58,970 nucleotides of DNA from an uncultured Luteimonas sp. (GCA_938008415.1 CALLKI010000051.1:1-58970); one strand, 5' to 3'. Shown: positions 1 through 10,379, counted from the first letter of the stretch. Numbers and translations are program-made. The notes: generated by a model not told the origin, from the sequence alone.

Positions 1-528
1 GTCGGCTCGATCACCTCGATCCAGGCCGTGTACGTGCCCGCGGACGACCTGACCGACCCGTCGCCGGCCACGACCTTCGCCCACCTGGACGCCACCGTGG
101 TGCTGTCGCGCCAGATCGCGGCGCTGGGCATCTACCCGGCGGTGGACCCGCTGGACTCCACCAGCCGCCAGCTGGACCCGAACATCATCGGGCAGGAGCA
201 CTACGAGACCGCGCGCCGCGTGCAGGCCACCCTGCAGCGCTACAAGGAGCTGAAGGACATCATCGCGATCCTCGGCATGGACGAGCTGTCCGAGGAGGAC
301 AAGCTGGCCGTGGCCCGCGCGCGCAAGATCGAGCGCTTCTTCAGCCAGCCGTTCCACGTCGCCGAGGTGTTCACCGGCCAGCCGGGCAAGTACGTCCCGC
401 TCAAGGAGACCATCCGCGGCTTCAAGGGCATCGTCGACGGCGAGTACGACCACCTGCCGGAGCAGGCCTTCTACATGGTCGGCACCATCGACGAGGCGGT
501 CGAGAAGGCGAAGAAGCTCGCGGCCTGA
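1..528 (+). CDS. atpD: ATP synthase F1 beta subunit, C-terminal part (gene starts before the window)
   Basis: This is the catalytic beta subunit of the F1 part of ATP synthase, a cytoplasmic sector that makes ATP from ADP and phosphate. Only the last 175 residues are present, and the frame is open from base 1, so the start lies upstream of the window. The visible part begins just before the conserved VPADDLTDP segment and runs through GQEHY, the DELSEEDK stretch (DELSEED loop region) and the EQAFYMVG ending. This matches the family C-terminus without gaps. It is followed after 93 nt by atpC, the usual end of the atp operon. Identification is certain; only the 5' truncation is unusual. Confidence 0.98.
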   Translation, partial: VGSITSIQAVYVPADDLTDPSPATTFAHLDATVVLSRQIAALGIYPAVDPLDSTSRQLDPNIIGQEHYETARRVQATLQRYKELKDIIAILGMDELSEEDKLAVARARKIERFFSQPFHVAEVFTGQPGKYVPLKETIRGFKGIVDGEYDHLPEQAFYMVGTIDEAVEKAKKLAA

Positions 529-550
529 CCGCGGCCTGAGCCTGGAGCAG

Positions 551-605
551 GGCGGGCCCCGGCCCGCCCCCGGTGACAAAGCCAACGGCGGGCCCCGGGC
601 CCGCC
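551..605 (+). other. Two GC-rich hairpins between atpD and atpC
   Basis: The 93-nt gap holds two inverted repeats of the same word: GGCGGGC/GCCCGCC at 551-568 and the near-continuous palindrome GGCGGGCCC/GGGCCCGCC at 587-605. Neither is followed by a T-run, so they are not classical terminators. They could slow RNA decay or tune atpC output relative to atpD. Function is inferred only. Confidence 0.4.
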
Positions 606-621
606 ACACGGAAACCGAGAC

Positions 622-1047
622 ATGGCATCCACCATCCGTTGCGACATCGTCAGCGCCGAGGCCGAGATCTTCCACGGCGAGGCCACGTTCGTGGTCGCCA
701 CCGGCGAGATGGGCGAACTCGGCATTGCGCCGCGCCACGCGCCGCTGATCACCCGGCTCAAGCCGGGCAAGGTCGTGGTGACGCTGCCGGACGGCAGCCA
801 GCTGGACTTCGCCATCTCCGGCGGCATCCTCGAGGTGCAGCCGCAGGTCGTGACCGTGCTGGCCGACACCGCGATCCGCGCCGAGGAGATCGACGAGGCC
901 GCGGTGCGCAAGGCCAAGGAGGAAGCCGAGCGCGTGCTCGCCGGGCGCGACACCACGATGGACGTGGCCGAGGCGCAGAAGAGGCTGGCCGAGTCGCTGG
1001 CGCAGCTGCAGGCGCTGGAGCGCCTGCGCCGCAACCTCAAGCACTGA
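622..1047 (+). CDS. atpC: ATP synthase F1 epsilon subunit
   Basis: This is the 141-residue epsilon subunit, part of the rotor stalk that couples F1 to Fo and can inhibit ATP hydrolysis. The N-terminal beta-sandwich is recognisable from IRCDIVSAEAEIF, GELGIAPRHAPLIT and the PDGSQLDFAISGGILEVQP segment (about residues 4-85). The C-terminal helical hairpin follows, rich in Ala, Glu and Lys (about 88-138). Length agrees with the family (about 135-145). The ATG is preceded by a GAAACCGAGA stretch with a modest Shine-Dalgarno. It is the last gene of the atp operon, and a strong terminator follows 31 nt later. Confidence 0.97.
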   Translation: MASTIRCDIVSAEAEIFHGEATFVVATGEMGELGIAPRHAPLITRLKPGKVVVTLPDGSQLDFAISGGILEVQPQVVTVLADTAIRAEEIDEAAVRKAKEEAERVLAGRDTTMDVAEAQKRLAESLAQLQALERLRRNLKH

Positions 1048-1078
1048 CGCGCCCCGCTCCCGCGTACGGCATGATCGG

Positions 1079-1108
1079 ACGCCGGCCCCGTGCCGGCGTT
1101 CTTTTTTT
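1079..1108 (+). terminator. Rho-independent terminator of the atp operon
   Basis: The stem ACGCCGGC / GCCGGCGT (1079-1086 with 1092-1099) closes a 5-nt loop and is followed by a T-rich tract to 1108. It lies 31 nt after the atpC stop, where an operon end is expected. Confidence 0.9.
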
Positions 1109-1188
1109 GCGCGAAGGCCGGCGCGAGGCTTGCGCCATGGCGGCCCGTGCGCGTACGGTCGCCGGCGGAGGAGACGGAAGGAGCACGC

Positions 1189-2349
1189 ATGGCACGGTTC
1201 GCGGCAACGGTGTTCGGGCTGGCAATGCTGGCGCTGGGCCTCCCGGGGCCGGCGCAAGCGGATGGCGCGGACGCATCCACGCGCCCGCGTGCCCGTGACG
1301 CGGGCGTCGTCATCGGCACCCTGCCGACCGGCCCGCGCAATGCGATCGTGGACGTCGAGGGCGTGGCGGTCGGCCACGTCACCCTCGATCCGGGCGACGG
1401 CAGCATCCGCACCGGCGTCACCGCGATCCTGCCGCATGGCGGCGACCTGTTCCGCGAGCGCGTGCCGGCCGCGATCCATGTCGCCAACGGGTTCGGCAAG
1501 CTGCTCGGCGCCACCCAGGTGCAGGAGCTGGGCGAACTGGAGACCCCGATCCTGCTCACCGGGACGCTTGGGGTGTGGCGCGCGGCCGACGCCATGGTCG
1601 GCTGGCTGCTGTCGCGGCCGGGCATGGAGGAGGTGCGCTCGATCAACCCGGTGGTCGGCGAGACCAACGACGGCTTCCTCAGCGACATCCGCGCGCGCCC
1701 GCTGCGCCCGGAGCACGTGGTGCGGGCACTGGAGTCGGCCTCGACGGAGGACGTGTCCGAGGGTGCGGTCGGCGCCGGTGCCGGTACCGTGGCCTTCGGC
1801 TGGAAAGGCGGCATCGGCACCAGTTCGCGTGTGGTGCAGGCGGCCGGCAGGCGCTACACGGTCGGCGTGCTGGTGCAGAGCAACTTCGGCGGCGACCTGG
1901 TCATCGCCGGCGTGCCCGTTGGGCGCCACCTGCCGGATCCGGCGGAGGTTGCCGCGGAAGCCGGGGCGCCGCCCGCGGATGGCGACGGCAGCATCATGAT
2001 CGTGGTCGCCACCGACGCGCCGCTGGACGCGCGCCAGTTGCGCCGCCTCGCCGTGCGTGCCGTGTCCGGGCTGGCCCGTACCGGTGCATCCATGTCGAAC
2101 GGCTCGGGGGACTACGTGATCGCGTTCTCCACCGCGAGGGAGAGCCGGCGCGGCACCGCGGCGGCGGTCGAGGCGCCCGCCACCCTCGCCAACGACGCCA
2201 TGACCCCGCTGTTCGTGGCGGTGGCCGAGGCCACCGAGGAGGCGATCGTCAATTCGCTGTTCCGCGCGGTCACGGTCCGGGGCCACCGCGGCATCGTGCC
2301 GGCGTTGTCGCTGGAGCGGGTCCTGCCGCTGCTGGGTCAGTCGCGGTAG
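1189..2349 (+). CDS. P1 (S58, DmpA-like) aminopeptidase, probably exported
   Basis: The 386-residue product belongs to the S58/P1 family typified by DmpA, an L-aminopeptidase/D-esterase that activates itself by cleaving its chain before a catalytic Ser. Family hallmarks are the N-terminal TLPTGPRNAIVDVEGVAVGH block, the VVGETNDG segment and NGSGDY near the C-terminus. In that last motif Ser306 (after Gly305) fits the autocleavage nucleophile. Residues 1-24 form a signal peptide ending in AQA, so the enzyme probably acts in the periplasm. I chose ATG 1189 because GAAGGAG precedes it and the signal peptide starts there; the reading frame is open from 1090. The last 13 nt overlap the convergent GtrA-like gene. 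Substrate unknown. Confidence 0.9.
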   Translation: MARFAATVFGLAMLALGLPGPAQADGADASTRPRARDAGVVIGTLPTGPRNAIVDVEGVAVGHVTLDPGDGSIRTGVTAILPHGGDLFRERVPAAIHVANGFGKLLGATQVQELGELETPILLTGTLGVWRAADAMVGWLLSRPGMEEVRSINPVVGETNDGFLSDIRARPLRPEHVVRALESASTEDVSEGAVGAGAGTVAFGWKGGIGTSSRVVQAAGRRYTVGVLVQSNFGGDLVIAGVPVGRHLPDPAEVAAEAGAPPADGDGSIMIVVATDAPLDARQLRRLAVRAVSGLARTGASMSNGSGDYVIAFSTARESRRGTAAAVEAPATLANDAMTPLFVAVAEATEEAIVNSLFRAVTVRGHRGIVPALSLERVLPLLGQSR

Positions 2350-2744
2350 ACCCAGTGCCGCGAGACGAGGAAGCCGACGACGGACAGCGCCAGTTCGACC
2401 AGCGGCTTCGCCAGCCAGGCCAGGTGCAGGCCGAGGTTCGCGGCGGTCCAGCCGACCAGCAGGGTGCTGGCCACGGTCAGCGCCGTCCACATCAGCGCAA
2501 AGCGCAGGAACCGGCGCCAGCCGAGCCGGGTCCCGCTGCCGTCGGAGAAGGTGAAGCGGCCGTTGAGCCAGAAGCCCAGCAGCGCGCCGGACACGCGGCC
2601 GGCGAGGTTGCCCCGGGACGCCGGCATGCCCAGCCAGGTCGTGGCCACGAACACGGCCCAGTCCAGCAGCAGCTGGAGCAGTCCGAACAACACGTAATGG
2701 CTGCCCTGCCGCAGCAGGGGAGGCATCCGTCGCGGGATATGCAT
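2337..2744 (-). CDS. GtrA-like four-helix membrane protein
   Basis: This 135-residue protein has four predicted membrane helices (about residues 15-35, 45-62, 78-98 and 105-128). The segments GNLAGRVSGALLGFWLNGRFTF and FLVSRHWVYRD are typical of the GtrA/DPMS family. Family members are small inner-membrane proteins often linked to flipping of polyprenyl-phosphate sugars for cell-surface glycosylation. No glycosyltransferase partner lies beside it here, so its pathway cannot be assigned. The 3' end overlaps the convergent S58 peptidase gene by 13 nt, and it is divergent from glmU. Confidence 0.85.
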   Translation of the reverse strand: MHIPRRMPPLLRQGSHYVLFGLLQLLLDWAVFVATTWLGMPASRGNLAGRVSGALLGFWLNGRFTFSDGSGTRLGWRRFLRFALMWTALTVASTLLVGWTAANLGLHLAWLAKPLVELALSVVGFLVSRHWVYRD

Positions 2745-2856
2745 CGCGCCATGATACGGGCCGCGGCCTGCCCTCGCGGCGTCCGCGACCGTGCCCGGAT
2801 GCCGTTGCTACCATGGACGCACCGGCGCTGGAGGCGCCACAGAGGCTGGTTCCCGC

Positions 2857-4224
2857 ATGAATCCGTTGCACGTCGTGATCCTCGCCGCGGGCGAGGGCAA
2901 GCGCATGAAGTCCGCGGTTCCCAAGGTCCTGCAGCGCATCGCCGGCAGGCCGATGCTGGCGCACGTGATCGCCACGGCGCGCGAGCTGGGGCCCGAGCGG
3001 ATCCACGTGGTCTACGGCCACGGCGGCGACCAGGTCCGCGCCGCGTTCGCCGGCGAGGCCGACCTCAACTGGGTCGAACAGGCGCGGCAGCTGGGCACCG
3101 GCCATGCCGTGCAGCAGGCGATGCCGGACGTGCCGGATGGCGCGCGCGTGCTGGTCATGTATGGCGACGCGCCGCTGTTCCGCGCGGAAACGCTGCGCCG
3201 GCTGCTGGCGGCGGAGGGCAGGCTCGCGCTGCTGGCCGCCCCCCTCGCCAGCCCCACCGGCTACGGCCGGGTCGTACGCGACGCCCAGGGCCGCGTGGCC
3301 GGGGTGGTGGAGGAGAAGGACGCCAGCGAGGAGCAGCGCGCCATCCACCTGGTCAACACCGGCGTGATCGCCGCGGACGCCAACGCGCTGCGCAGCTGGC
3401 TGTCGCGGCTGTCGAACGACAACGCCCAGGGCGAGTACTACCTGACCGATGTCGCAGCGATGGCGGCGGAGGATTTCACGCCCGCGGAGATCGTCGAGGT
3501 GGACGACCCGGAGGAAACCGAGGGCGCGAACGATCCCTGGCAGCTCGCCAGGCTCGAAAGGGTCTTCCAGCGGCGCGCGGTCCGCGCGCTGTGCCTGCAG
3601 GGGGCGCGCGTCGCCGACCCGGCACGGGTGGACATCCGCGGCGAGGTGACCGTGGGGCGCGACGTCGAGATCGACGTGGACGTGGTGTTCGAGGGCAGGG
3701 TGGTGCTCGGCGACGGCGTGCGCATCGGCCCGTTCTGCCGCATCCGCGACGCGGTGCTCGCGGCCGGCACCGAGGTCCGCGCGCACTGCGACATCGAGGG
3801 CGCGCGCACCGAGGGCGCGGCCCTGATCGGCCCGTTCGCGCGCCTGCGCCCGGGCACGGTGCTGGCCGACGGCGTGCACATCGGCAACTTCGTCGAGGCG
3901 AAGAACACCACCATGGGCGCCGGCAGCAAGGCCAACCACCTCAGCTACCTCGGCGATGCCGTGATCGGCGCGAAGGTGAACATCGGCGCCGGCACCATCA
4001 CCTGCAACTATGACGGCGTTAACAAGTCGAGGACGGTGATCGGCGATGGCGCCTTCATCGGCTCGAACTCCGCGCTGGTGGCACCGGTGGAGATCGGCGA
4101 GGACGCGACCATCGGCGCCGGTTCGGTGATCGGCAAGAACGCGCCGGCCGGCAAGCTCACCGTCGCGCGCGCGAAGCAGGTGACGGTGGAAGGCTGGACG
4201 CGGCCGGGGAAGAAGCAGGATTGA
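2857..4224 (+). CDS. glmU: Bifunctional UDP-N-acetylglucosamine pyrophosphorylase / glucosamine-1-phosphate N-acetyltransferase
   Basis: GlmU makes UDP-GlcNAc, the precursor of peptidoglycan and lipopolysaccharide, in two steps. It acetylates glucosamine-1-phosphate and then transfers UMP. The 455 residues match the family length. The N-terminal nucleotidyltransferase has LAAGEGKRMKS (about residues 8-18) and the uridyl-binding GTGHAVQ. The C-terminal left-handed beta-helix of hexapeptide repeats runs from about 250 to 440, with the acetyl-transfer region HLSYLGDA and NYDGVNK. ATG 2857 starts the canonical N-terminus; upstream in-frame codons to 2791 are not family sequence. glmS, the earlier step of the pathway, lies 8 kb downstream on the same strand. 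It is convergent with the kinase gene after only 21 nt. Confidence 0.98.
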   Translation: MNPLHVVILAAGEGKRMKSAVPKVLQRIAGRPMLAHVIATARELGPERIHVVYGHGGDQVRAAFAGEADLNWVEQARQLGTGHAVQQAMPDVPDGARVLVMYGDAPLFRAETLRRLLAAEGRLALLAAPLASPTGYGRVVRDAQGRVAGVVEEKDASEEQRAIHLVNTGVIAADANALRSWLSRLSNDNAQGEYYLTDVAAMAAEDFTPAEIVEVDDPEETEGANDPWQLARLERVFQRRAVRALCLQGARVADPARVDIRGEVTVGRDVEIDVDVVFEGRVVLGDGVRIGPFCRIRDAVLAAGTEVRAHCDIEGARTEGAALIGPFARLRPGTVLADGVHIGNFVEAKNTTMGAGSKANHLSYLGDAVIGAKVNIGAGTITCNYDGVNKSRTVIGDGAFIGSNSALVAPVEIGEDATIGAGSVIGKNAPAGKLTVARAKQVTVEGWTRPGKKQD

Positions 4225-4245
4225 CCTGGCGGCCGCCCGGCCGGG

Positions 4246-5562
4246 TCATGCCTGGGCGGGCAGCACCAGCGACACGCTCAATCCGCCGCCCTCGCGGTTG
4301 GCCAGGGCGATGCGGCCGCCGTGCGCCTCGGCGATCTCGCGGGTCAGCGCAAGGCCCAGCCCGGTGCCGCTGCGCTTGGTGGAATAGAACGGCAGCAGCG
4401 CGTTCGACAGCACCGCCTCGTTCATGCCGGGGCCGCGATCCAGCACGTCGACGCGCCAGCCTTCGCCGGTGCGTCGCACCGCGAGCGATACGGTGCCCGG
4501 CGCGGTGCCGGACTCGTGCGCGTTCTTGAGCAGGTTGAGCAGGGCCTGCTCCAGCTGCGCCGGATCGGCGTGGATGATGCCGTCGGGCAGGGGGCCCTCG
4601 ACCGAGAACTCCACCTGCGCGCGCAGCTTGCCGACGAAATCGTGCCAGTGCAGCGGCTCGGTGCGCGGCGCGGGCAGCTTGGCGAAGCGCGCGTAGTCGC
4701 GCAGGAACCGTTCCAGGTGGCGGGCGCGCTCCTCGATCGTGGACAGGACCACGGGCAGGCGGTCGTGCTGGCCGCGGCGCAGCAGCTCTCCGCCGGAATG
4801 GGCGAGCGAGGCGATCGGTGCCAGCGAGTTGTTCAGCTCGTGGCTGATCACGCGGATGATCTTCTTCCAGGTCTGCACCTCCTGCCGGCGCAGCTCCACG
4901 GTCATCCGCCGCAGCAGCACCAGCTCGTGGTTGCGCCCGTTGAGCCGGAACACGCGGCGCGAGAGGTGCCAGATGTCCTCCTGGCCGTCGTCGCCGACGG
5001 TGAACATGCCGTCGCCGCCAACGGCGAAGGCCTCGCGCATCGACGGCGGCACCGCCTCCAGCAGTTCGTCCAGCGGGCGGCCCTCCAGTCTGCGCCCATC
5101 GCCGATGGTCCTGCGTGCGGCGAGGTTGGCCAGCACCACGCGCCGGCCCGGGTCCAGCAGCACGATCGCGACCGGCGTGTTCTGGACCATGGTGTCGAGC
5201 AGCAGTTCGCGCTGGACCAGCGTGTTGCGCTGCTCGCGCAGCACGTTGCCCAGCTCGTTGTGGGCGGCGACCAGCTCGAGCACGTCCGAGTAGCGGCCTC
5301 AGCTGATGCCGAAGCTGAAGTCGCCGTCACGGTAGCCGGCGACCGTGCCCGCCAGCGCCCGGAACAGGGCGCGCAACGGCACGAAGGTGCGCCACACGGC
5401 CACGGCCAGCATGCCGCCGACCATGAGCGCGGCGCAGGCCGCGGCCGTCCAGACAGGCAGCCACCCGGCCAGCAGCGCGGTGGCCGCGGCCGCCGCGGCG
5501 GTGCCGGCCGCGACCAGCGCGACCATGCGGATTGCCAGCGGCAGCATGCGGAGGATGCGCAT
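4246..5562 (-). pseudogene. Two-component sensor histidine kinase (NtrY-like), interrupted by an in-frame TGA
   Basis: The gene reads as one 438-residue kinase except for a TGA at codon 88 (bases 5299-5301). Before the stop are two membrane helices (about 12-32 and 34-56) and the start of a HAMP-like linker ending DGDFSFGIS. After it, in the same frame, come a PAS-like region (NTPVAIVLLDPGRRVVLAN), the phospho-acceptor box VISHELNNSLAPI, the N-box LLNLLKNAHES and the G2 box FYSTKRSGTGLGLAL. A TGG to TGA change (Trp to stop) would explain it. A GTG at 5283 could restart translation and give a soluble 345-residue kinase. The gene begins 6 nt after the response regulator stop, so the two are an operon and probable cognate partners. 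Real mutation versus base-call error is undecided. Confidence 0.85.
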
Positions 5563-5568
5563 CGCCGT

Positions 5569-6909
<1,341 letters not shown>

Positions 6910-6965
6910 CGGTGGCCTTGCGGTGGAGGGACAGCCGCTATCGTACGTCCGCGGCAGTGGCGGCG

Positions 6966-6991
6966 GTGGACGCGGGCGGTGCCGCGTCCAC
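6966..6991 (-). terminator. Hairpin after the ABC permease gene, weak terminator candidate
   Basis: GTGGACGCGG / CCGCGTCCAC form a perfect 10-bp stem with a 6-nt loop just after the permease stop at 6998. No T-run follows on either strand, so it may only partly reduce read-through into the regulator gene. Confidence 0.4.
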
Positions 6992-6997
6992 GCGCGG

Positions 6998-8230
6998 TCA
7001 CACGCTCCGGGTCGCGGTCGCCGGGGGCACCGCGGCGGCGCGCCGGGCAGGCCCGTAGACCGCCGCCTGGCCGAGCAGCCACAGCGCCAGCGCGCCGGCC
7101 GGCAGGTAGTACAGCGGCAGGCGCGGCATCTCGTAGCGGCCCATCAGCAGCTGGTTGATGCCGTAGGCGGCGAGCATGCCGACGACGATGCCGATCGTGG
7201 TCAGCAGGAAGTTCTCGGTCTGGAAATAGCGCAGGATCTGGGCCCGGGTCGCGCCCAGCGCGCGGCGGATGCCGATCTGCTTGGTCCGTTGCTGGACCCA
7301 GAAGCTGGCCAGTCCGACGATGCCCAGCGCGGTCACCAGCAGCAACGCCACGCAGACCACGCCAAGCAGCCAGGCCATGGAGCGCGCCTGCCGGTAGTAG
7401 CGGCTGCGCAGTTCCTCGAGGGTGGTGGTGCCTTCCTCCAGGATGATGCGGGTGGGCCCGTTGCCGCGCAGCGCCTTGCTCGCGGCCTCGATCACCTCGG
7501 CGCGGCGCTCGGGCGAGGTGCGCAGCACGTAGTTGCCGCCCAGCGAGTACGGGACCCGGATCGGGAACACCATCGCGTACTCGCGCTGCTCGGGGCCGCC
7601 GACGGCGTTCGGCCGCACCAGATGCTCGATCACGCCGATCACCCGGGTGGGCGCATCGCCCCAGCTGTAGAACACCTTGCCGAGGGGGTCCTCGCCGGGA
7701 AACAGCCGCTCGGCCAGCGCGCGGGTGATCAGGGCGGCGGGCACGGTCGCCTCGGAGTCGGGCTGGTTGAACGCGGAGAAGTCGATGTATTCGTCCGGCA
7801 GGAAACCGCGGCCCGCGACGATCCGCACGCCGAACGTGTCCACGAACTGCTCGTCGGCCATGTAGACGGTGGCGTTCGCGGTCGGGCGTTCCTGCGCCGG
7901 ATCGAGGTTGATGCCGCTGTTCCAGGAAGAGTTCCCGTACGGCACCTGGTTGACGACGGTGGCCGCGGCGACGCCGGGCAGGCCGCGCAGCATGGCCAGG
8001 TCGCTGCGGGTCTGCGCGACCTCGTTGGGATCGTTGCCGATGCCGGTGATCTGGATCCGCACCAGTTCCTTCTCGGCGAGGCCGCTCGGCATGCGCACCT
8101 GGGTGATGCGCTGGCCGATCATGAACAGGGCGTTGCAGATGATCGCGCAGGTCAGGGCGATCTCGAGCACGATCAGCGTGGCCGCGGTCTTGTGCCGCAG
8201 CAGGGTGGAAAGGATGGGGCGCAGTTCCAT
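6998..8230 (-). CDS. ABC transporter permease of the MacB/FtsX type (second of two)
   Basis: The 410-residue inner-membrane permease has one N-terminal helix (about 18-40), a large periplasmic MacB_PCD-like domain and three C-terminal FtsX-type helices. The helix/loop signature SFWVQQRTKQIGIRRALGATRAQILRYF is typical of MacB-class mechanotransmission permeases. These do not carry substrate through the membrane but drive a periplasmic adaptor and outer-membrane channel. I took ATG 8230 because it begins a canonical N-terminus; the frame is open far upstream in shadow sequence. It follows a related permease after 47 nt, suggesting a heterodimer served by the separate ATPase upstream in the operon. 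Substrate unknown. Confidence 0.9.
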   Translation of the reverse strand: MELRPILSTLLRHKTAATLIVLEIALTCAIICNALFMIGQRITQVRMPSGLAEKELVRIQITGIGNDPNEVAQTRSDLAMLRGLPGVAAATVVNQVPYGNSSWNSGINLDPAQERPTANATVYMADEQFVDTFGVRIVAGRGFLPDEYIDFSAFNQPDSEATVPAALITRALAERLFPGEDPLGKVFYSWGDAPTRVIGVIEHLVRPNAVGGPEQREYAMVFPIRVPYSLGGNYVLRTSPERRAEVIEAASKALRGNGPTRIILEEGTTTLEELRSRYYRQARSMAWLLGVVCVALLLVTALGIVGLASFWVQQRTKQIGIRRALGATRAQILRYFQTENFLLTTIGIVVGMLAAYGINQLLMGRYEMPRLPLYYLPAGALALWLLGQAAVYGPARRAAAVPPATATRSV

Positions 8231-8277
8231 GGGGCCTCCGGATTGCGTCCACGCCTCCCGGGGGAGGCACGGGGGAT

Positions 8278-9579
8278 TCATTGCGACTTGAGCTGGACCG
8301 CGGGCGTGACCTGCATCGCGCGCCAGGCCGGGAGCAGGCCGGCGAGCAGGCTGGCGACGATGGCGATGGCGAAGGTGGCCAGCAGCATCGTCATGTCGAG
8401 GCGGGCGAGTTCGGCGTAGCCGGTTGGCTGCTGGCGCACGCCCCACAGGCCGAGCAGGGCCAGCCCCAGGCCGAGCACGCCGCCGGCCAAGCCGACCACG
8501 CCAGCCTCGACCAGGAACTGCCTGAAGATCTCCAGGCGCGATGCGCCCAGCGCGCGGCGCACGCCGATCTCGCCGCTGCGGCGCATGAACTTGGCCAGCA
8601 GCAGGCCGACCGTGTTGAGCATGCACACCAGCAGGAAGCCGAAGCCGAGCCAGAGCTGCATCACCACGTCCCTCGGCACCACCCGGTTGAATTCCAGCAG
8701 TTCCATCACGTTGCGCAGGCGCACGTTGGCAGGGCGCTCGAACCGGCCTGCCGCGCGCTGCTGTTCGGAGTAGCTGACGAGGTAGTCGCGGTAGGCGGCG
8801 GCCTGGTCCGGGGACTCCAGCTCGACCCAGTACTGGATCCAGGTGCAGGGTGCGTTGGGCCCGGTCTGGTCGCCGTTGCTGTTGCCCCAGCAGTCCATGC
8901 TGCCGTTGCGGCCCATGCCCAGGCCGATCGCGGTGCTGAACGGGACGAACACCTCGTCGCGCTCGCCGAACCGGTCCAGCGTCATGTCGTAGAAGCGCGG
9001 GGACGGGGCCCATTCGCCGGTCACGCCGACCACGGTGAAGTCGGCCTGGTCGAGGCGCACGGTGCGGCCGACGGCGTTCGCGTCGCCGAACACGCGCTCG
9101 GCCATCGCCTTCGACATGACCACGACGCGCGCCTGGGCCTCGTCGTCCGCGGCGCTCCAGCCGCCGCCATGCAGGAACGGCACGTCGAACATGGCGAAGA
9201 AATCGGCGCTGGTGTAGCGCGCCGAGGTCAGGAACGGCGGGATGTCCGCCCGCTCCGGGGTGATCGCGAACGCGCCGCCGGTCATCATCGCCTGGCGCAG
9301 GCCCCGCTTCCCGCGCAGCAGCGCCTCGGAGTCGTAGCGGGTCATCTGCAGCGGCGGTTCATCGCCGGGCGTGTAGCCACGGCCGTTGACCGGGTCGAGC
9401 TGGACGTAGAACAGGCGATCGCTCTTCTGGGGGATCGGGTCGCCGGAAAGCACGCGGAACACGGTCAGCGTGGTCATGCACGCGCCGATGCCGAGCGCGA
9501 TGGCCAGCACCATCAGTGCCGTGAGCATCCGGTTGCGCCTGAAACTGCGCAGGGCGAGTCTGAGGTAGTAGGCGAACAT
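8278..9579 (-). CDS. ABC transporter permease of the MacB/FtsX type (first of two)
   Basis: The 433-residue permease shares the architecture of its downstream neighbour: an N-terminal helix (about 18-40), a periplasmic domain of some 230 residues and three C-terminal helices. The cytoplasmic loop KFMRRSGEIGVRRALGASRLEIFRQF matches the FtsX family. The periplasmic part has paired Cys residues (MDCWGNSNG and APCTW) that could form a disulfide. Both permeases lack a fused ATPase domain, unlike E. coli MacB, so this is a four-gene version (adaptor, ATPase, two permeases). The start lies 30 nt after the ATPase stop. Confidence 0.9.
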   Translation of the reverse strand: MFAYYLRLALRSFRRNRMLTALMVLAIALGIGACMTTLTVFRVLSGDPIPQKSDRLFYVQLDPVNGRGYTPGDEPPLQMTRYDSEALLRGKRGLRQAMMTGGAFAITPERADIPPFLTSARYTSADFFAMFDVPFLHGGGWSAADDEAQARVVVMSKAMAERVFGDANAVGRTVRLDQADFTVVGVTGEWAPSPRFYDMTLDRFGERDEVFVPFSTAIGLGMGRNGSMDCWGNSNGDQTGPNAPCTWIQYWVELESPDQAAAYRDYLVSYSEQQRAAGRFERPANVRLRNVMELLEFNRVVPRDVVMQLWLGFGFLLVCMLNTVGLLLAKFMRRSGEIGVRRALGASRLEIFRQFLVEAGVVGLAGGVLGLGLALLGLWGVRQQPTGYAELARLDMTMLLATFAIAIVASLLAGLLPAWRAMQVTPAVQLKSQ

Positions 9580-9609
9580 GGGGGTCTCCCGGTCGGGATG
9601 GGCGCGGCG

Positions 9610-10308
9610 TCAGGCGTGTTCGGCCCGCGGTGCGGCGTCCGCGGCCAGGTCGGTGGCCATGCCGTCCACGATGTGCACGTTGCGTTGCGCGCGTGCGGCC
9701 AGCTCGGGGTCGTGGGTGACCATCACGATGGTGGTGCCGCGGGCGTTGATCTCCTCCAGCAGTTGCATCACGCTGCGCGCCATCTGCGAGTCGAGGTTGC
9801 CGGTGGGCTCGTCGGCGAGCAGCAGGCGCGGGGAGCCGGCGAGCGCGCGGGCGATCGCGGCGCGCTGCTGCTGGCCGCCGGACAGCTCGGCCGGGTAGTG
9901 CTTCATGCGCGAGCCCAGGCCCACCATCGACAGGGCTTCCTCGATCCGCCTCCGGCGCTCGGCCGCCGGCATGCCGCGGTAGCGCAGCGGCACGTCGCAG
10001 TTGTCGAACAGGTTGAGGTCCGGGATCAGGTTGAAGCCCTGGAAGATGAAGCCGATCTTCTCGTTGCGCAGCCGCGAGCGCTGGTTGTCGTCCAGGTCGC
10101 GCACGTCGACGCCGTCGAGGTAGTACTCGCCGCCGGTGAAGGTCTCGAGCAGGCCGGCGATGTTGAGGAAGGTGGTCTTGCCGGAGCCCGACGGGCCGGT
10201 GACGGCGACGAACTCGCCCTCGCGCACGTGCAGGTCGAGCGAGCGCAGGGCGTGGGTCTCCACCAGTTCGGTGCGGTAGACCTTGGTGATTTGGCGCATG
10301 TCCAGCAT
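9610..10308 (-). CDS. ABC transporter ATP-binding protein (LolD/MacB type)
   Basis: The 232-residue cytoplasmic ATPase powers the two adjacent FtsX-type permeases. It has Walker A GPSGSGKT (residues 38-45), the Q-loop FIFQGFNL, the signature LSGGQQQRAAIARAL, Walker B LLLADEPTGNLD and the H-loop VTHD. All residues needed for catalysis are present. ATG 10308 is preceded by AAGGAAT and begins the canonical domain; an open frame extends to 10515 but is not family sequence. It lies between the 70-aa ORF (71 nt upstream) and the first permease (30 nt downstream). Confidence 0.94.
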   Translation of the reverse strand: MLDMRQITKVYRTELVETHALRSLDLHVREGEFVAVTGPSGSGKTTFLNIAGLLETFTGGEYYLDGVDVRDLDDNQRSRLRNEKIGFIFQGFNLIPDLNLFDNCDVPLRYRGMPAAERRRRIEEALSMVGLGSRMKHYPAELSGGQQQRAAIARALAGSPRLLLADEPTGNLDSQMARSVMQLLEEINARGTTIVMVTHDPELAARAQRNVHIVDGMATDLAADAAPRAEHA

Positions 10309-10379
10309 GGCGGATTCCTTGCAGGGGGATTCGGTGGGTGGGACGTGCGTGCGCCCGCGCGTGGTGCGGGATCGCGGGT

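Noticed and set aside
5299..5301. TGA as a programmed selenocysteine or recoded codon
   Set aside because: No selenocysteine-type hairpin is apparent downstream, kinases of this class have no such residue here, and Trp (one base away) is the simpler explanation.
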